The notes beneath the pieces were generated by a model. It had not been told where the DNA came from. It did not search any database and saw only the letters and a list, made by a program, of their open reading frames with translations. From assembly GCA_016718035.1 (NCBI GenBank), contig JADKEK010000002.1:434001-498000 (forward strand): a DNA stretch of 64,000 nt. Direction: 5' to 3'. The translations under genes and the position numbers were made by a program. Positions 35,825 through 43,852 of the stretch are shown here, one piece after another. The number at the start of each line of letters is the position of its first letter. Positions within the stretch are counted from its first letter, which is position 1. This DNA is from Bacteroidota bacterium (GTDB lineage Bacteria; Bacteroidota; Bacteroidia; Chitinophagales; BACL12).

Positions 35825-36060
35825 TGGAAACACTTCCCGAATACAATAAATTTCAGTTAGCCTTGCGCAATGGACAAGATCGCGAAGAAATATGGATGGC
35901 CTATAAAGGGGTAATTTATGATGTAACCACAAGCAGGTTGTGGCGTAAAGGACAACACTACGAGCACTTTGCTGGGCAAGACCTCACGCATGAACTAGCC
36001 GATGCGCCGCATACTGAATTAGTTTTCCAACGATTCCCCATCATTGGAAAACTAATTTGA
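35824..36060 (+). CDS. Small cytochrome b5-like domain protein
   Basis: 78 residues, start overlapping the GNAT stop by one base. The protein reads as a short cytochrome b5-like heme/steroid-binding domain: FQLALRNGQDREEIWMAYKG, then VIYDVTTSRLWRKGQHYEHFAGQDLT, broken at RLWRKGQHYEH, and HELADAPHTELVFQRFPIIG. His in QHYEHFAG and in DAPHTE are candidate heme ligands, as in predicted bacterial b5-like proteins. No membrane anchor or signal is present, so it would be cytoplasmic. The role is unknown. Confidence 0.72.
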   Translation: METLPEYNKFQLALRNGQDREEIWMAYKGVIYDVTTSRLWRKGQHYEHFAGQDLTHELADAPHTELVFQRFPIIGKLI

Positions 36061-36063
36061 TTA

Positions 36064-36981
36064 TTATTTAATATTAAACTTCGTTAATTGCACAAACGTT
36101 TTTACACGCTCCGCAACTTGTGATGGTTTCAAATCCAATAAACGTTCAGGTCCAAATTTTTCAACACAAAACGAAGCCATTGCACTTCCGTAAATAATTG
36201 CACGTTTCATATTGGTAAAGGAAATATTTTTTGTTTTCGCTAAATATCCCATAAATCCACCTGCAAAAGTATCTCCAGCTCCTGTTGGGTCAAATACTTC
36301 TTCTAATGGCAATGCCGGTGCAAAAAACACCTGATCACCCTGGAATAATAAAGCACCGTGTTCACCTTTTTTCACTACCAATGTTTTAGGTCCCGTTTTC
36401 ATAATTTTTTTCGCAGCCTTAACCAACGAATATTCACCTGTCAGCTGACGTGCTTCTTCATCATTAATTATTAAAAGGTCAACCATGGTTAACACTTTGT
36501 CCAAATTAGGACGAGCAATATCCATCCAAAAATTCATGGTATCCATGGCAATTAATTGCGGACGTGTTTTTAATTGCTCTATCACCTTTATTTGTAAAGA
36601 AGGTTCAATATTACCCAACATTAAAAAATCAGGCTTGCGTGATGCTGCCGGTAATACCGGATTAAAATCAGCAAGTACATTTAAATCTGTTACAAGCGTG
36701 TCGCGCGTATTCATATCCATATGATAACGCCCTGACCAGAAAAACGATTTTTTCCCTTTTATTACCTCTATACCATCTGTATTGATACCTTTTTTGTTGA
36801 ATTGTGCGATGGTTGCCTTTGGAAAATCACTACCTACTACCGATACCAATTTTATTTTTTTATAGAAATACGATGCCGATAATCCGATATAAGTAGCAGA
36901 ACCACCTATTATTTTATCCCTTTTTCCAAAAGGTGTTTCAATTGCATCAAATGCTACTGTGCCAACTACTAATAAACTCAT
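36064..36981 (-). CDS. PfkB/ribokinase family sugar kinase
   Basis: 305 residues. The N-terminal GGSATYIGLSASYF (about 26-39) and the C-terminal DPTGAGDTFAGGFMGYLA (about 236-253), with catalytic Asp in GAGD, are the two PfkB signatures. The family phosphorylates sugars or nucleosides; members with the opening SLLVVGTVAFDAIETPFGK are annotated broadly as sugar or adenosine-type kinases. The substrate cannot be told from sequence. The stop is 3 bases from that of the convergent b5-like gene. Confidence 0.88.
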   Translation of the reverse strand: MSLLVVGTVAFDAIETPFGKRDKIIGGSATYIGLSASYFYKKIKLVSVVGSDFPKATIAQFNKKGINTDGIEVIKGKKSFFWSGRYHMDMNTRDTLVTDLNVLADFNPVLPAASRKPDFLMLGNIEPSLQIKVIEQLKTRPQLIAMDTMNFWMDIARPNLDKVLTMVDLLIINDEEARQLTGEYSLVKAAKKIMKTGPKTLVVKKGEHGALLFQGDQVFFAPALPLEEVFDPTGAGDTFAGGFMGYLAKTKNISFTNMKRAIIYGSAMASFCVEKFGPERLLDLKPSQVAERVKTFVQLTKFNIK

Positions 36982-37147
36982 GTTTTAATTTTGCTGCAAA
37001 GAAAACACTTATCAACTAATCATTTTGCTTTTTACCTTAATTTTTAGTCCTTTTTTAAAATATCGTCTAATATCCTTTAAACCGGCACTTATTGCACTCC
37101 CCAAATAAACATTGAAAGAAATATTCTAATTAAATTTTCAAAAATTC

Positions 37148-37178
37148 TTTGTTGTATGGATATAACAAAATAAATTTG
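37148..37178 (+). promoter_or_regulatory. Promoter of tRNA-Asn
   Basis: TTTG at 37148-37151, a 19-base spacer and TAAATTTG at 37171-37178 form a full match to the Bacteroidota consensus. The tRNA begins 23 bases after the -7 box. The rest of the 219-base gap after the PfkB gene is AT-rich with nothing else seen. Confidence 0.75.
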
Positions 37179-37200
37179 CATCCCGTTTCAAAAGAAACAT

Positions 37201-37274
37201 TCCTCAATAGCTCAGCTGGTTAGAGCGACTGACTGTTAATCAGTAGGTCCCTGGTTCAAGTCCAGGTTGGGGAG
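37201..37274 (+). tRNA. tRNA-Asn (anticodon GTT)
   Basis: A complete cloverleaf can be drawn: acceptor TCCTCAA with TTGGGGA (one T-G pair), D-arm GCTC/GAGC, anticodon arm ACTGA-CTGTTAA-TCAGT with anticodon GTT, T-arm CCTGG-TTCAAGT-CCAGG and discriminator G. CCA is not encoded. It is followed by a terminator and by a tandem array that repeats its 3' third six times. Confidence 0.97.
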
Positions 37275-37275
37275 C

Positions 37276-37302
37276 AAAAACCTGCCAATTGGTGGGTTTT
37301 TT
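37276..37302 (+). terminator. Intrinsic terminator of tRNA-Asn
   Basis: AAACCTGCC (37278-37286) pairs with GGTGGGTTT (37291-37299) with two G-T pairs, followed by T to 37302. It directly follows the tRNA and is copied in every unit of the downstream array. Confidence 0.85.
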
Positions 37303-37370
37303 GCATTTTATGCAACTTCCATTACATATTGTTGGTGTTTTTGTTACACCCCATTTTTCCAAAAAAAGAA

Positions 37371-38175
37371 GTAGGTCTCTGGTTCAATCCCGATAGCTAT
37401 CGGGACAGGTTGGGGAGCAAAAACCTGCCAATTGGTGGGTTTTTTGCATTTTATGCAACTTCCATTACATATTGTTGGTGTTTTTGTTACACCCCCATTT
37501 TTTCCAAAAAAAAGAAGTAGGTCCCTGGTTCAATCCCGATAGCTATCGGGACAGGTTGGGGAGCAAAAACCTGCCAATTGGTGGGTTTTTTGCATTTTAT
37601 GCAACTTCCATTACATATTGTTGGTGTTTTTGTTACACCCCCATTTTTTCCAAAAAAAAGAAGTAGGTCTCTGGTTCAATCCCGATAGCTATCGGGACAG
37701 GTTGGGGAGCAAAAACCTGCCAATTGGTGGGTTTTTTGCATTTTATGCAACTTCCATTACATATTGTTGGTGTTTTTGTTACACCCCATTTTTTCCAAAA
37801 AAAAGAAGTAGGTCCCTGGTTCAATCCCGATAGCTATCGGGACAGGTTGGGGAGCAAAAACCTGCCAATTGGTGGGTTTTTTGCATTTTATATACCTTCC
37901 GTTTCATTTTGTATGTGTTTTTGATGTACCCCCATTTTTTCCAAAAAAAGAAGTAGGTCTCTGGTTCAATCCCGATAGCTATCGGGACAGGTTGGGGAGC
38001 AAAAACCTGCCAATTGGTGGGTTTTTTGCATTTTATGCACCTTCCGTTTCATGTTGTATGTGTTTTTGATCCACCTCCATTTTTCCAAAAAAAGAAGTAG
38101 GTCCCTGGTTCAATCCTGATGGCTATCGGGACAGGTTGGGAGCAAAAACCTGCCAATTGGTGGTGGTTTTTGCAT
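37371..38175 (+). repeat. Six tandem ~145-bp units derived from the tRNA-Asn 3' end and its terminator
   Basis: Units start (GTAGGT) at 37371, 37517, 37663, 37808, 37953 and 38097, so the period is 146, 146, 145, 145 and 144. The native tRNA supplies the parental copy at 37243. Each unit holds about 33 bases of the tRNA 3' part (end of the anticodon stem, variable loop, T-arm, acceptor strand). The T-arm is split by TCCCGATAGCTATCGGGA, a perfect 18-bp palindrome. Then come the tRNA terminator hairpin, a TTGCAT-TTT-ATGCAA hairpin and an AT/C-rich spacer. Units 1, 3, 5 read GTCTCTGG and units 2, 4, 6 read GTCCCTGG, so growth by pairs of units is likely. The spacers after units 4 and 5 differ from those of 1-3, and unit 6 has a decayed palindrome. 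No unit can form a tRNA. Open frames across it repeat the DNA unit and are not genes. Confidence 0.93.
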
Positions 38176-38341
38176 TTTAATGCGTTTCGTTCGGGCTCTT
38201 GATTGCCCTGGTAGGTCACGAATAGGCGTGTTCAAAGCCCTTTTAGCTAATCCACGCTGGGTTTTTATCCCACTTTTTTATATTTCATTATTTGCTTAAC
38301 TTGCACCACTTTTTATAAACACACAACCCGAATAGCTGATA
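38176..38341. other. Structured non-coding stretch after the array
   Basis: Three possible hairpins: GGGC 38193-38196 with GCCC 38205-38208; GCGTG 38226-38230 with CACGC 38253-38257; TGGG 38258-38261 with CCCA 38269-38272, followed by six T (38274-38279), which looks like a weak terminator. There is no open frame and no match to a known RNA that I recognise. Confidence 0.35.
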
Positions 38342-41300
38342 ATGAGGAGATTATTAGTCTTTTTTATTGCTCTAACCCTTTTCGGCAAAGCACAATCACA
38401 AATTGTTGCTTCACCTGATACCACTATTTGTGTGGGCGGAACAGCTACGCTAATTATTTACTCAGCTCCCTCTTATGGCACTTCAAGTTATACATTTGAA
38501 ACTATGCCTTATAGCCCGGAAGTTTACGGTGGCACAAAAGTACCTAAATCCGGTGGTGGTGTAGCCGGCCCCGGCTTAGAAGATGACACCTACAGCAAAC
38601 CACTTGATATTGGTTTTGCTTTTTGTTTTTTAGGCGTTCAATATACCCAATGTTATATTGGTTCTAATGGCTGGCTCAGCTTCGGCGGTCCCGGCGCATT
38701 AGCTACAACCTATACCTCAGAAGCCATTCCTTCAACAGACCCCGATGTGCCTAAAAATTGTATCATGGGTCCATGGCAGGATTGGTATCCGACTTTGTGT
38801 ACACCGGTTGGTTCTTGTATTATGTACCAAACAATTGGTACTGCACCCAACAGAAAATTTGTAGCAAGTTTTGATAATGTCCCAATGTTTAGTTGCACAG
38901 GCTTGGAAGGTAAATTCCAAATTGTGCTCAACGAAACAACTAATATCATTGAAAACCATATTACTAATAAACCCAACTGCATGGGTTGGGCTGGTGGAAC
39001 TGCCACTCAAGGGGTTCATAGCCTTGATGGATTAACCGCTTTTACAGCTCCGGGAAGAAACTCTACCCCTTGGACGGCTGCCAATGAAAGTACTCGGTTT
39101 GTGCCAAACGGTATTGTATGGTACGATTTAACAGGCGCTGTTGTCGGATATGGAGATACATTGTATGTTAACCCAACAACCACAACAACATATACAGCAG
39201 CGTTAACCGACTGCGATGGAGTTGATTTTGAGGAGGAGATTGTGGTAACGGTTGAAGACCCCGATCCGTCTTTCGACTACGATCTATTCTATTGTATTGA
39301 TGGGTTTGCAACACCAACAATCTCCGGCGATCCGGGAGGTACTTTTACTTTTTCTCCGGCAGGTTTAGTTATTGACCCTGCAACAGGAGAAATTGACCTT
39401 GCAGCTACCACTCCGGGTTCTTACACTATTTTTTATAATACAGGCGGACTTTGCCCCGAAATCGCCTCCGACCTGGTTACCATCATCACATATCCCGATG
39501 CAACTTTTTCTTATCCGGCAACAAGCTATTGTGCTACCGGAACTATACTTCCTGATTATATCGCATTAGGCAGTGGAACATTTACAGTAAGCCCGGCAGG
39601 CTTGGATGTTGACCCCGCTACAGGCGAAATTGACCTTACTACAGGTGTACCCGGAACAACTTACACAATTACTTATACAGTTGGTGTTGTATGTGAAAGT
39701 GTATCTTCAGTTACCATCACCATTACAAACGACGACGACCCAACAATTACCTACAGTGCTGCAAGTTATTGCCCAACAGGAACAACTTCGCCAACTACTA
39801 TTGGCACCCCTGGCGGAACATTTTCTGTTGCTCCGGCTAGCTTAGATGTTGACCCACTCACCGGTGAAGTTGATTTAACCACTGGCACCATAGGCACAAC
39901 TTATACTATAACCTATAATACTCCGGCTGGACCATGTACATCAACTGGAACAACAACTTTAACCATTGACCCACTTGATGACCCTGATTTTGGGTATAGT
40001 GATACACATTATTGCCCCACAGGAACAACATCACCTTTGTTTGTAACAACTCCGGGTGGAACTTTCACAATTTCACCGGCAACTATGGGTATTAACCCTG
40101 CAACCGGTATGGTGAATTTAGCAACCGGTGATATTGGAACCGTTTACACCATTACCTATACCACTCCGGTAGGCCCTTGCTCAAATTCATCAACAGCAAC
40201 TATTACCATTGACCCCCTTGATGACCCGTCATTCTCTTATGATGGAACAGAATTTTGTAATTACGGAACAGAACCGATTGTTGCAGTTGCAACTCCGGGA
40301 GGAACCTACACGGTAAGCCCTGCAACACTTTCTGTAAATGCACTAACCGGTTTAATAGATTTAACTACAGGCACACCAGGAAGTACTTACACTATAACCT
40401 ATACAACGCCTTTAGGTCCTTGCAGTTCTAGCAGTGCTATTATTATCGAAATTTTACCACTCACCGATGCAACATTTACATATAGCAACACCGAGTTTTG
40501 TGCAACGGGTGAAACCTTGCCAAATTACGTGTTAAATCCTGGTGGAAATTTCACTGCCGATCCTGCAATTGTAATAAACGGCGCTACTGGTGAAATTGAC
40601 TTAAATGCCAGCACACCAGGTGGTCCTTATACAATTTCATATACCAGCCCGGGGTGCCCTGAAACTCAAACTTTTACAATTACGATAAATCCATTGCCTA
40701 CACCTACGCTCACAGCTCCTGATGTTATTTGTTTGGAAGCCGAACCCGTAACGCTGATTGGTGACCCTCCTGGTGGGATATTTAGTGGCTCTGGCGTTGT
40801 TGGTGATGAATTTAGTCCAGGTATAACAAACACAACTGGAACCTATGTTACAACTTACACCTATACCGACGCTAACGGCTGTATTAACACTGCTTCCGCT
40901 ACCATTGAAGTTATTCAAAATACTGTAGATGCCGGATTAGATCAATATATTGAAGAATATACAACTACGCTAATTTATGCTATTGGCGGCACTACTTTTT
41001 TATGGGAACCACCCGCAGGTTTAAGTTGTACGGATTGCGCAACGCCTATATTCGATTCATTGTTTTCAAACACTTACACCGTTACTTCATGGGATGATTA
41101 CGGATGTGTAGCTTTCGACAATGTATCAATATTTGTAGTGCCTGTGTTTGATACTGAAATTTTTGTCCCAAATACCTTTACACCTAATGGTGACAATATT
41201 AACGACTACTTATTTGCATTTGGAACTGATCTAGAATCAATACTTTCTATGCAGGTATATGACCGTTGGGGTGAATTGATGTTTAGCACTGAAAACCTCG

Positions 41301-41443
41301 ACCCAAGTACTCAATCTGATGGCTGGAATGGCTACTACAAGGGCGTTGAAGCCAGTCAAGGCGTTTATGTTTATATGATAGAAGTAGAATTAAAAGAAGG
41401 TGTTCGCCAACAAATTCAAGGCAACGTTACACTCATTCGTTAA
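38342..41443 (+). CDS. Large T9SS-secreted repeat protein with CHU_C (gliding-motility-type) C-terminal domain
   Basis: 1033 residues. A signal peptide (about 1-20, ending KAQSQ) is followed by PDTTICVGGTATL, as in many Bacteroidota surface proteins, and a lectin-like region to about 290. Residues about 305-780 hold six modules of 75-80 residues, each with a FxYxxxxYC start, a GGTFxxxPAxLxxDPxTGEIDLTTG centre and TYTITY end. Each carries two Cys that could form disulfides. The C-terminal 90 residues (FVPNTFTPNGDNINDYL, VYDRWGELMF, GWNGYYKG, YVYMIEV) are the CHU_C type B T9SS sorting domain. Likely a surface adhesin or matrix protein. The modules are recoded repeats, showing old duplications within the gene. 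Confidence 0.9.
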   Translation: MRRLLVFFIALTLFGKAQSQIVASPDTTICVGGTATLIIYSAPSYGTSSYTFETMPYSPEVYGGTKVPKSGGGVAGPGLEDDTYSKPLDIGFAFCFLGVQYTQCYIGSNGWLSFGGPGALATTYTSEAIPSTDPDVPKNCIMGPWQDWYPTLCTPVGSCIMYQTIGTAPNRKFVASFDNVPMFSCTGLEGKFQIVLNETTNIIENHITNKPNCMGWAGGTATQGVHSLDGLTAFTAPGRNSTPWTAANESTRFVPNGIVWYDLTGAVVGYGDTLYVNPTTTTTYTAALTDCDGVDFEEEIVVTVEDPDPSFDYDLFYCIDGFATPTISGDPGGTFTFSPAGLVIDPATGEIDLAATTPGSYTIFYNTGGLCPEIASDLVTIITYPDATFSYPATSYCATGTILPDYIALGSGTFTVSPAGLDVDPATGEIDLTTGVPGTTYTITYTVGVVCESVSSVTITITNDDDPTITYSAASYCPTGTTSPTTIGTPGGTFSVAPASLDVDPLTGEVDLTTGTIGTTYTITYNTPAGPCTSTGTTTLTIDPLDDPDFGYSDTHYCPTGTTSPLFVTTPGGTFTISPATMGINPATGMVNLATGDIGTVYTITYTTPVGPCSNSSTATITIDPLDDPSFSYDGTEFCNYGTEPIVAVATPGGTYTVSPATLSVNALTGLIDLTTGTPGSTYTITYTTPLGPCSSSSAIIIEILPLTDATFTYSNTEFCATGETLPNYVLNPGGNFTADPAIVINGATGEIDLNASTPGGPYTISYTSPGCPETQTFTITINPLPTPTLTAPDVICLEAEPVTLIGDPPGGIFSGSGVVGDEFSPGITNTTGTYVTTYTYTDANGCINTASATIEVIQNTVDAGLDQYIEEYTTTLIYAIGGTTFLWEPPAGLSCTDCATPIFDSLFSNTYTVTSWDDYGCVAFDNVSIFVVPVFDTEIFVPNTFTPNGDNINDYLFAFGTDLESILSMQVYDRWGELMFSTENLDPSTQSDGWNGYYKGVEASQGVYVYMIEVELKEGVRQQIQGNVTLIR

Positions 41444-41561
41444 TCTGCACCTAAAACCAGTGCGCAATACCTGCTATAAAGCTTAATTGATATGGTTTAA
41501 CCAAAAGTTAATCTTTGAGTAAAATCATCAGTTCAAATTAGTAATCCCGAAAGTCATCTGT

Positions 41562-41569
41562 TAAATTTG
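41562..41569 (+). promoter_or_regulatory. Candidate -7 box for the small protein and phosphodiesterase genes
   Basis: TAAATTTG, a full TAnnTTTG match, lies 22 bases before the ATG at 41592. No clear TTG is seen at the standard distance. Confidence 0.45.
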
Positions 41570-41591
41570 CACTCTTTACTAATTCAAATCA

Positions 41592-41789
41592 ATGGAAAAG
41601 AAACAAGGAAAAAAAATCACCATCACAACAACCGATGGTCAGCCTTTTAAAGTTCCGGTAGAAGGTTCTTTGGGTTTATTAGCGCTGGGCTATAAAGGAT
41701 TAATAGCATGGCGTCAAGTTCGCCGACAATACCAAAAAGTTCGCGAAGCGAACAAATCACAAAACGAAAACACTAAAACTGAAGATTAA
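41592..41789 (+). CDS. Small basic hypothetical protein
   Basis: 65 residues, MEKKQGKKITITTTDGQPF..., with a short hydrophobic patch (SLGLLALGYKGLIAW, about 25-39) and a charged C-terminal helix (RRQYQKVREANKSQNENTK). It resembles no family I know. A promoter-like box precedes it and the phosphodiesterase-TPR gene follows 62 bases later, separated by a GC-rich palindrome. It could be a membrane-associated accessory of that gene; this is inference from position only. Confidence 0.6.
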   Translation: MEKKQGKKITITTTDGQPFKVPVEGSLGLLALGYKGLIAWRQVRRQYQKVREANKSQNENTKTED

Positions 41790-41795
41790 TCAGCA

Positions 41796-41809
41796 TCCGC
41801 CGCGGCGGA
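41796..41809. repeat. GC-rich 14-bp palindrome
   Basis: TCCGCCGCGGCGGA is a perfect palindrome in an otherwise AT-rich gap between the small gene and the phosphodiesterase gene. There is no T run, so it is not a standard terminator. It may be a dispersed repeat or an operator. Confidence 0.55.
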
Positions 41810-41851
41810 CACCTCAACAATCATCTGTATTAATAAAGACACAAAAACATC

Positions 41852-43852
41852 ATGGGTAAAAGAATAGCAAAAAAAGTACTCCTTATCGGGTGGGATGCTG
41901 CCGACTGGAAGGTAATTAGCCCGCTAATGGATGCAGGACATATGCCTACTTTGGAAAAGTTAGTTAATGGTGGCGTTATGGGAAATTTCGCCACGTTAGA
42001 TCCGCCACTTTCACCAACTTTATGGACATCAATTGCAACTGGAAAGCGTCCTTATAAACATGGAATCATCGGCTTTACCGAACCAGACCCTTCCGGTAAA
42101 GGTATTCGTCCCGCTTATATCACTTCCAGAAAAGTAAAGGCAATCTGGAATATTTTCAATCAGCATGATATGAAAAGCCACGTTATTGGATGGTGGCCTT
42201 CTCATCCCGCTGAACCGATTAATGGCACCATGGTTTCTAACTTATACCAACGCGCTTCAAAACCTTTAGGTGAGCCTTGGCCTATGTTAGATGGCACTGT
42301 TCACCCTGCTGAAAAAACTGAATTCTATAAAAAACTACGAATTCATCCAGGTGAATTAACCGCTGCACATATTTTGCCTTTTATTCCGGATGCTAAAAAT
42401 ATCGACCAGGAGAAAGACAAGCGTTTGGGCATGCTTACTAAAATTATTGCCGATTGCTCTACAATCCATGCTGCAGCTACTTATATCCTTGAAAACGAAG
42501 AGTGGGATTTCCTCGGTGTATATTATGATGCAATCGATCACTTCTGTCACGGATTCATGAAGTTCCATCCTCCACAAATGCCAATGGTACCGGATGATAT
42601 ATATAACTTGTATAAAGATGTGGTAATCAGTGGTTACAAATATCATGATATGATGTTGGAACGTTTGTTGCAACTCGCTGGTCCTGATGTAACTGTAATG
42701 CTTATTTCCGATCACGGTTTCCACCCTGACCACTTACGTCCGATAGAATTACCTAAAGAACCGGCTGCACCTGCTTTAGAGCATAGCCCTTATGGTATTT
42801 TTGTATTAAACGGACCTGGCATTAAAAAAGATGAGCGTATTTATGGCGCTTCAATTCTTGATGTAACACCAACCATTTTAACCATGTATGGTCTTCCTAT
42901 TGGAGCCGATATGGATGGCAACGTTTTGGTTAATGCATTTGAAGAACAAATTATTCCTGATAAAATCGATAGTTGGGACGACATCCCAGGTAACTCCGGT
43001 GAACACCCTAAAGACAAACAGGAAGATCCATATGCAGCAGCCGAAGCAATGGAACAATTAATTGAACTCGGATATATTGAACGTCCAAGTGAAAATATCG
43101 AGAAAGCAATTAAGAGTACTGTAAACGAAAATAATTATTACCTCGCCCGTTCATATATGAACGGTAGAAAATATAATGAAGCGATTGAAATTCTGACGAA
43201 GTTGTTTGAAGAAAATCCTACTACTACGCGTTACGGAATGCGATTAGCACACGCATATCAATCCATCAATAAAGTTGCCGAAACACGTGACGTTTTATCT
43301 AAACTTAAAAACGTTCAACATGGTCGCGAATCAATTAGTATGCGTATTATGGAAGGCAATTTATTATTAATTGAAAACAGGCCTAAAGATGCGATGGAAT
43401 TATTCGAGCAAATTGAAAAAGATATGCCGAATGTTGGCCGCGTTAATATGCAACTTGGTCGTTGTTATCTAGCATTAAAAAAATGGAAAAAAGCTGAAGT
43501 AGCCTTTGTTAAAGAATTAGAATACGACCCGGGTAATGCATCTGCACATCACGGATTAGGTGTTACATTCTTGCGTCGCAAAAATTATGATGAGGCTATT
43601 GATTGTTTCTTAAATGCAGTTGGCCTTACCTACTTCTTTCCATTTGCACATTACCACTTGGGTGAAGCACTTTATTTTTTAGGTGAATACGAACGCAGTG
43701 CAGAAGCATTTGAAGTGTGTTTAAAAATGGCGCCGGGTATTAACAAAGCCCGCCAAATGCTGAGCACAATTTATAGCGAACACCTCAAAAACCTGAGATT
43801 GCGATGGATCACAAAGCAAAAATTCAGGATTACATTAAAGGTGATATCGTAA
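41852..43852 (+). CDS. Alkaline-phosphatase-superfamily phosphodiesterase with TPR domain
   Basis: 666 residues. The N-terminal domain (about 8-370) is a type I phosphodiesterase/nucleotide pyrophosphatase fold: metal-binding Asp in LLIGWDAADW (10-19), nucleophile region LSPTLWTSIATG (53-64), YYDAIDHFCHG (224-234) and ISDHGFH (285-291). TPR units follow from about 425 to 645 (NNYYLARSYMNGRKYNEAIEIL, GNASAHHGLGVTFLRRKNYDEAI). There is no signal peptide, so it is cytoplasmic. The last 21 residues after EHLKN have no family look and run 49 bases into the sulfotransferase gene. Adding one A at 43787-43791 would join the two frames (EHLKKPEIAMDHKAKIQ), suggesting one fused protein of about 867 residues. 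The substrate is unknown. Confidence 0.85.
   Translation: MGKRIAKKVLLIGWDAADWKVISPLMDAGHMPTLEKLVNGGVMGNFATLDPPLSPTLWTSIATGKRPYKHGIIGFTEPDPSGKGIRPAYITSRKVKAIWNIFNQHDMKSHVIGWWPSHPAEPINGTMVSNLYQRASKPLGEPWPMLDGTVHPAEKTEFYKKLRIHPGELTAAHILPFIPDAKNIDQEKDKRLGMLTKIIADCSTIHAAATYILENEEWDFLGVYYDAIDHFCHGFMKFHPPQMPMVPDDIYNLYKDVVISGYKYHDMMLERLLQLAGPDVTVMLISDHGFHPDHLRPIELPKEPAAPALEHSPYGIFVLNGPGIKKDERIYGASILDVTPTILTMYGLPIGADMDGNVLVNAFEEQIIPDKIDSWDDIPGNSGEHPKDKQEDPYAAAEAMEQLIELGYIERPSENIEKAIKSTVNENNYYLARSYMNGRKYNEAIEILTKLFEENPTTTRYGMRLAHAYQSINKVAETRDVLSKLKNVQHGRESISMRIMEGNLLLIENRPKDAMELFEQIEKDMPNVGRVNMQLGRCYLALKKWKKAEVAFVKELEYDPGNASAHHGLGVTFLRRKNYDEAIDCFLNAVGLTYFFPFAHYHLGEALYFLGEYERSAEAFEVCLKMAPGINKARQMLSTIYSEHLKNLRLRWITKQKFRITLKVIS

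Noticed and set aside
37329..38069. Several open frames of 60-70 codons with near-identical proteins across the tRNA-derived array
   Set aside because: They only reflect the DNA repeat. The unit is 144-146 bp, not a multiple of three, frames end at each unit, and there is no start signal of its own.
37243..38175. CRISPR array
   Set aside because: The spacers are themselves repeats of one another, the period is about 145 bp, the repeated part contains a tRNA fragment and a terminator, and no cas genes are near.
38342..41443. Antisense frames over the repeat gene as possible genes
   Set aside because: They arise from the Thr/Gly/Pro-rich codon pattern of the modules and have no start or family support.
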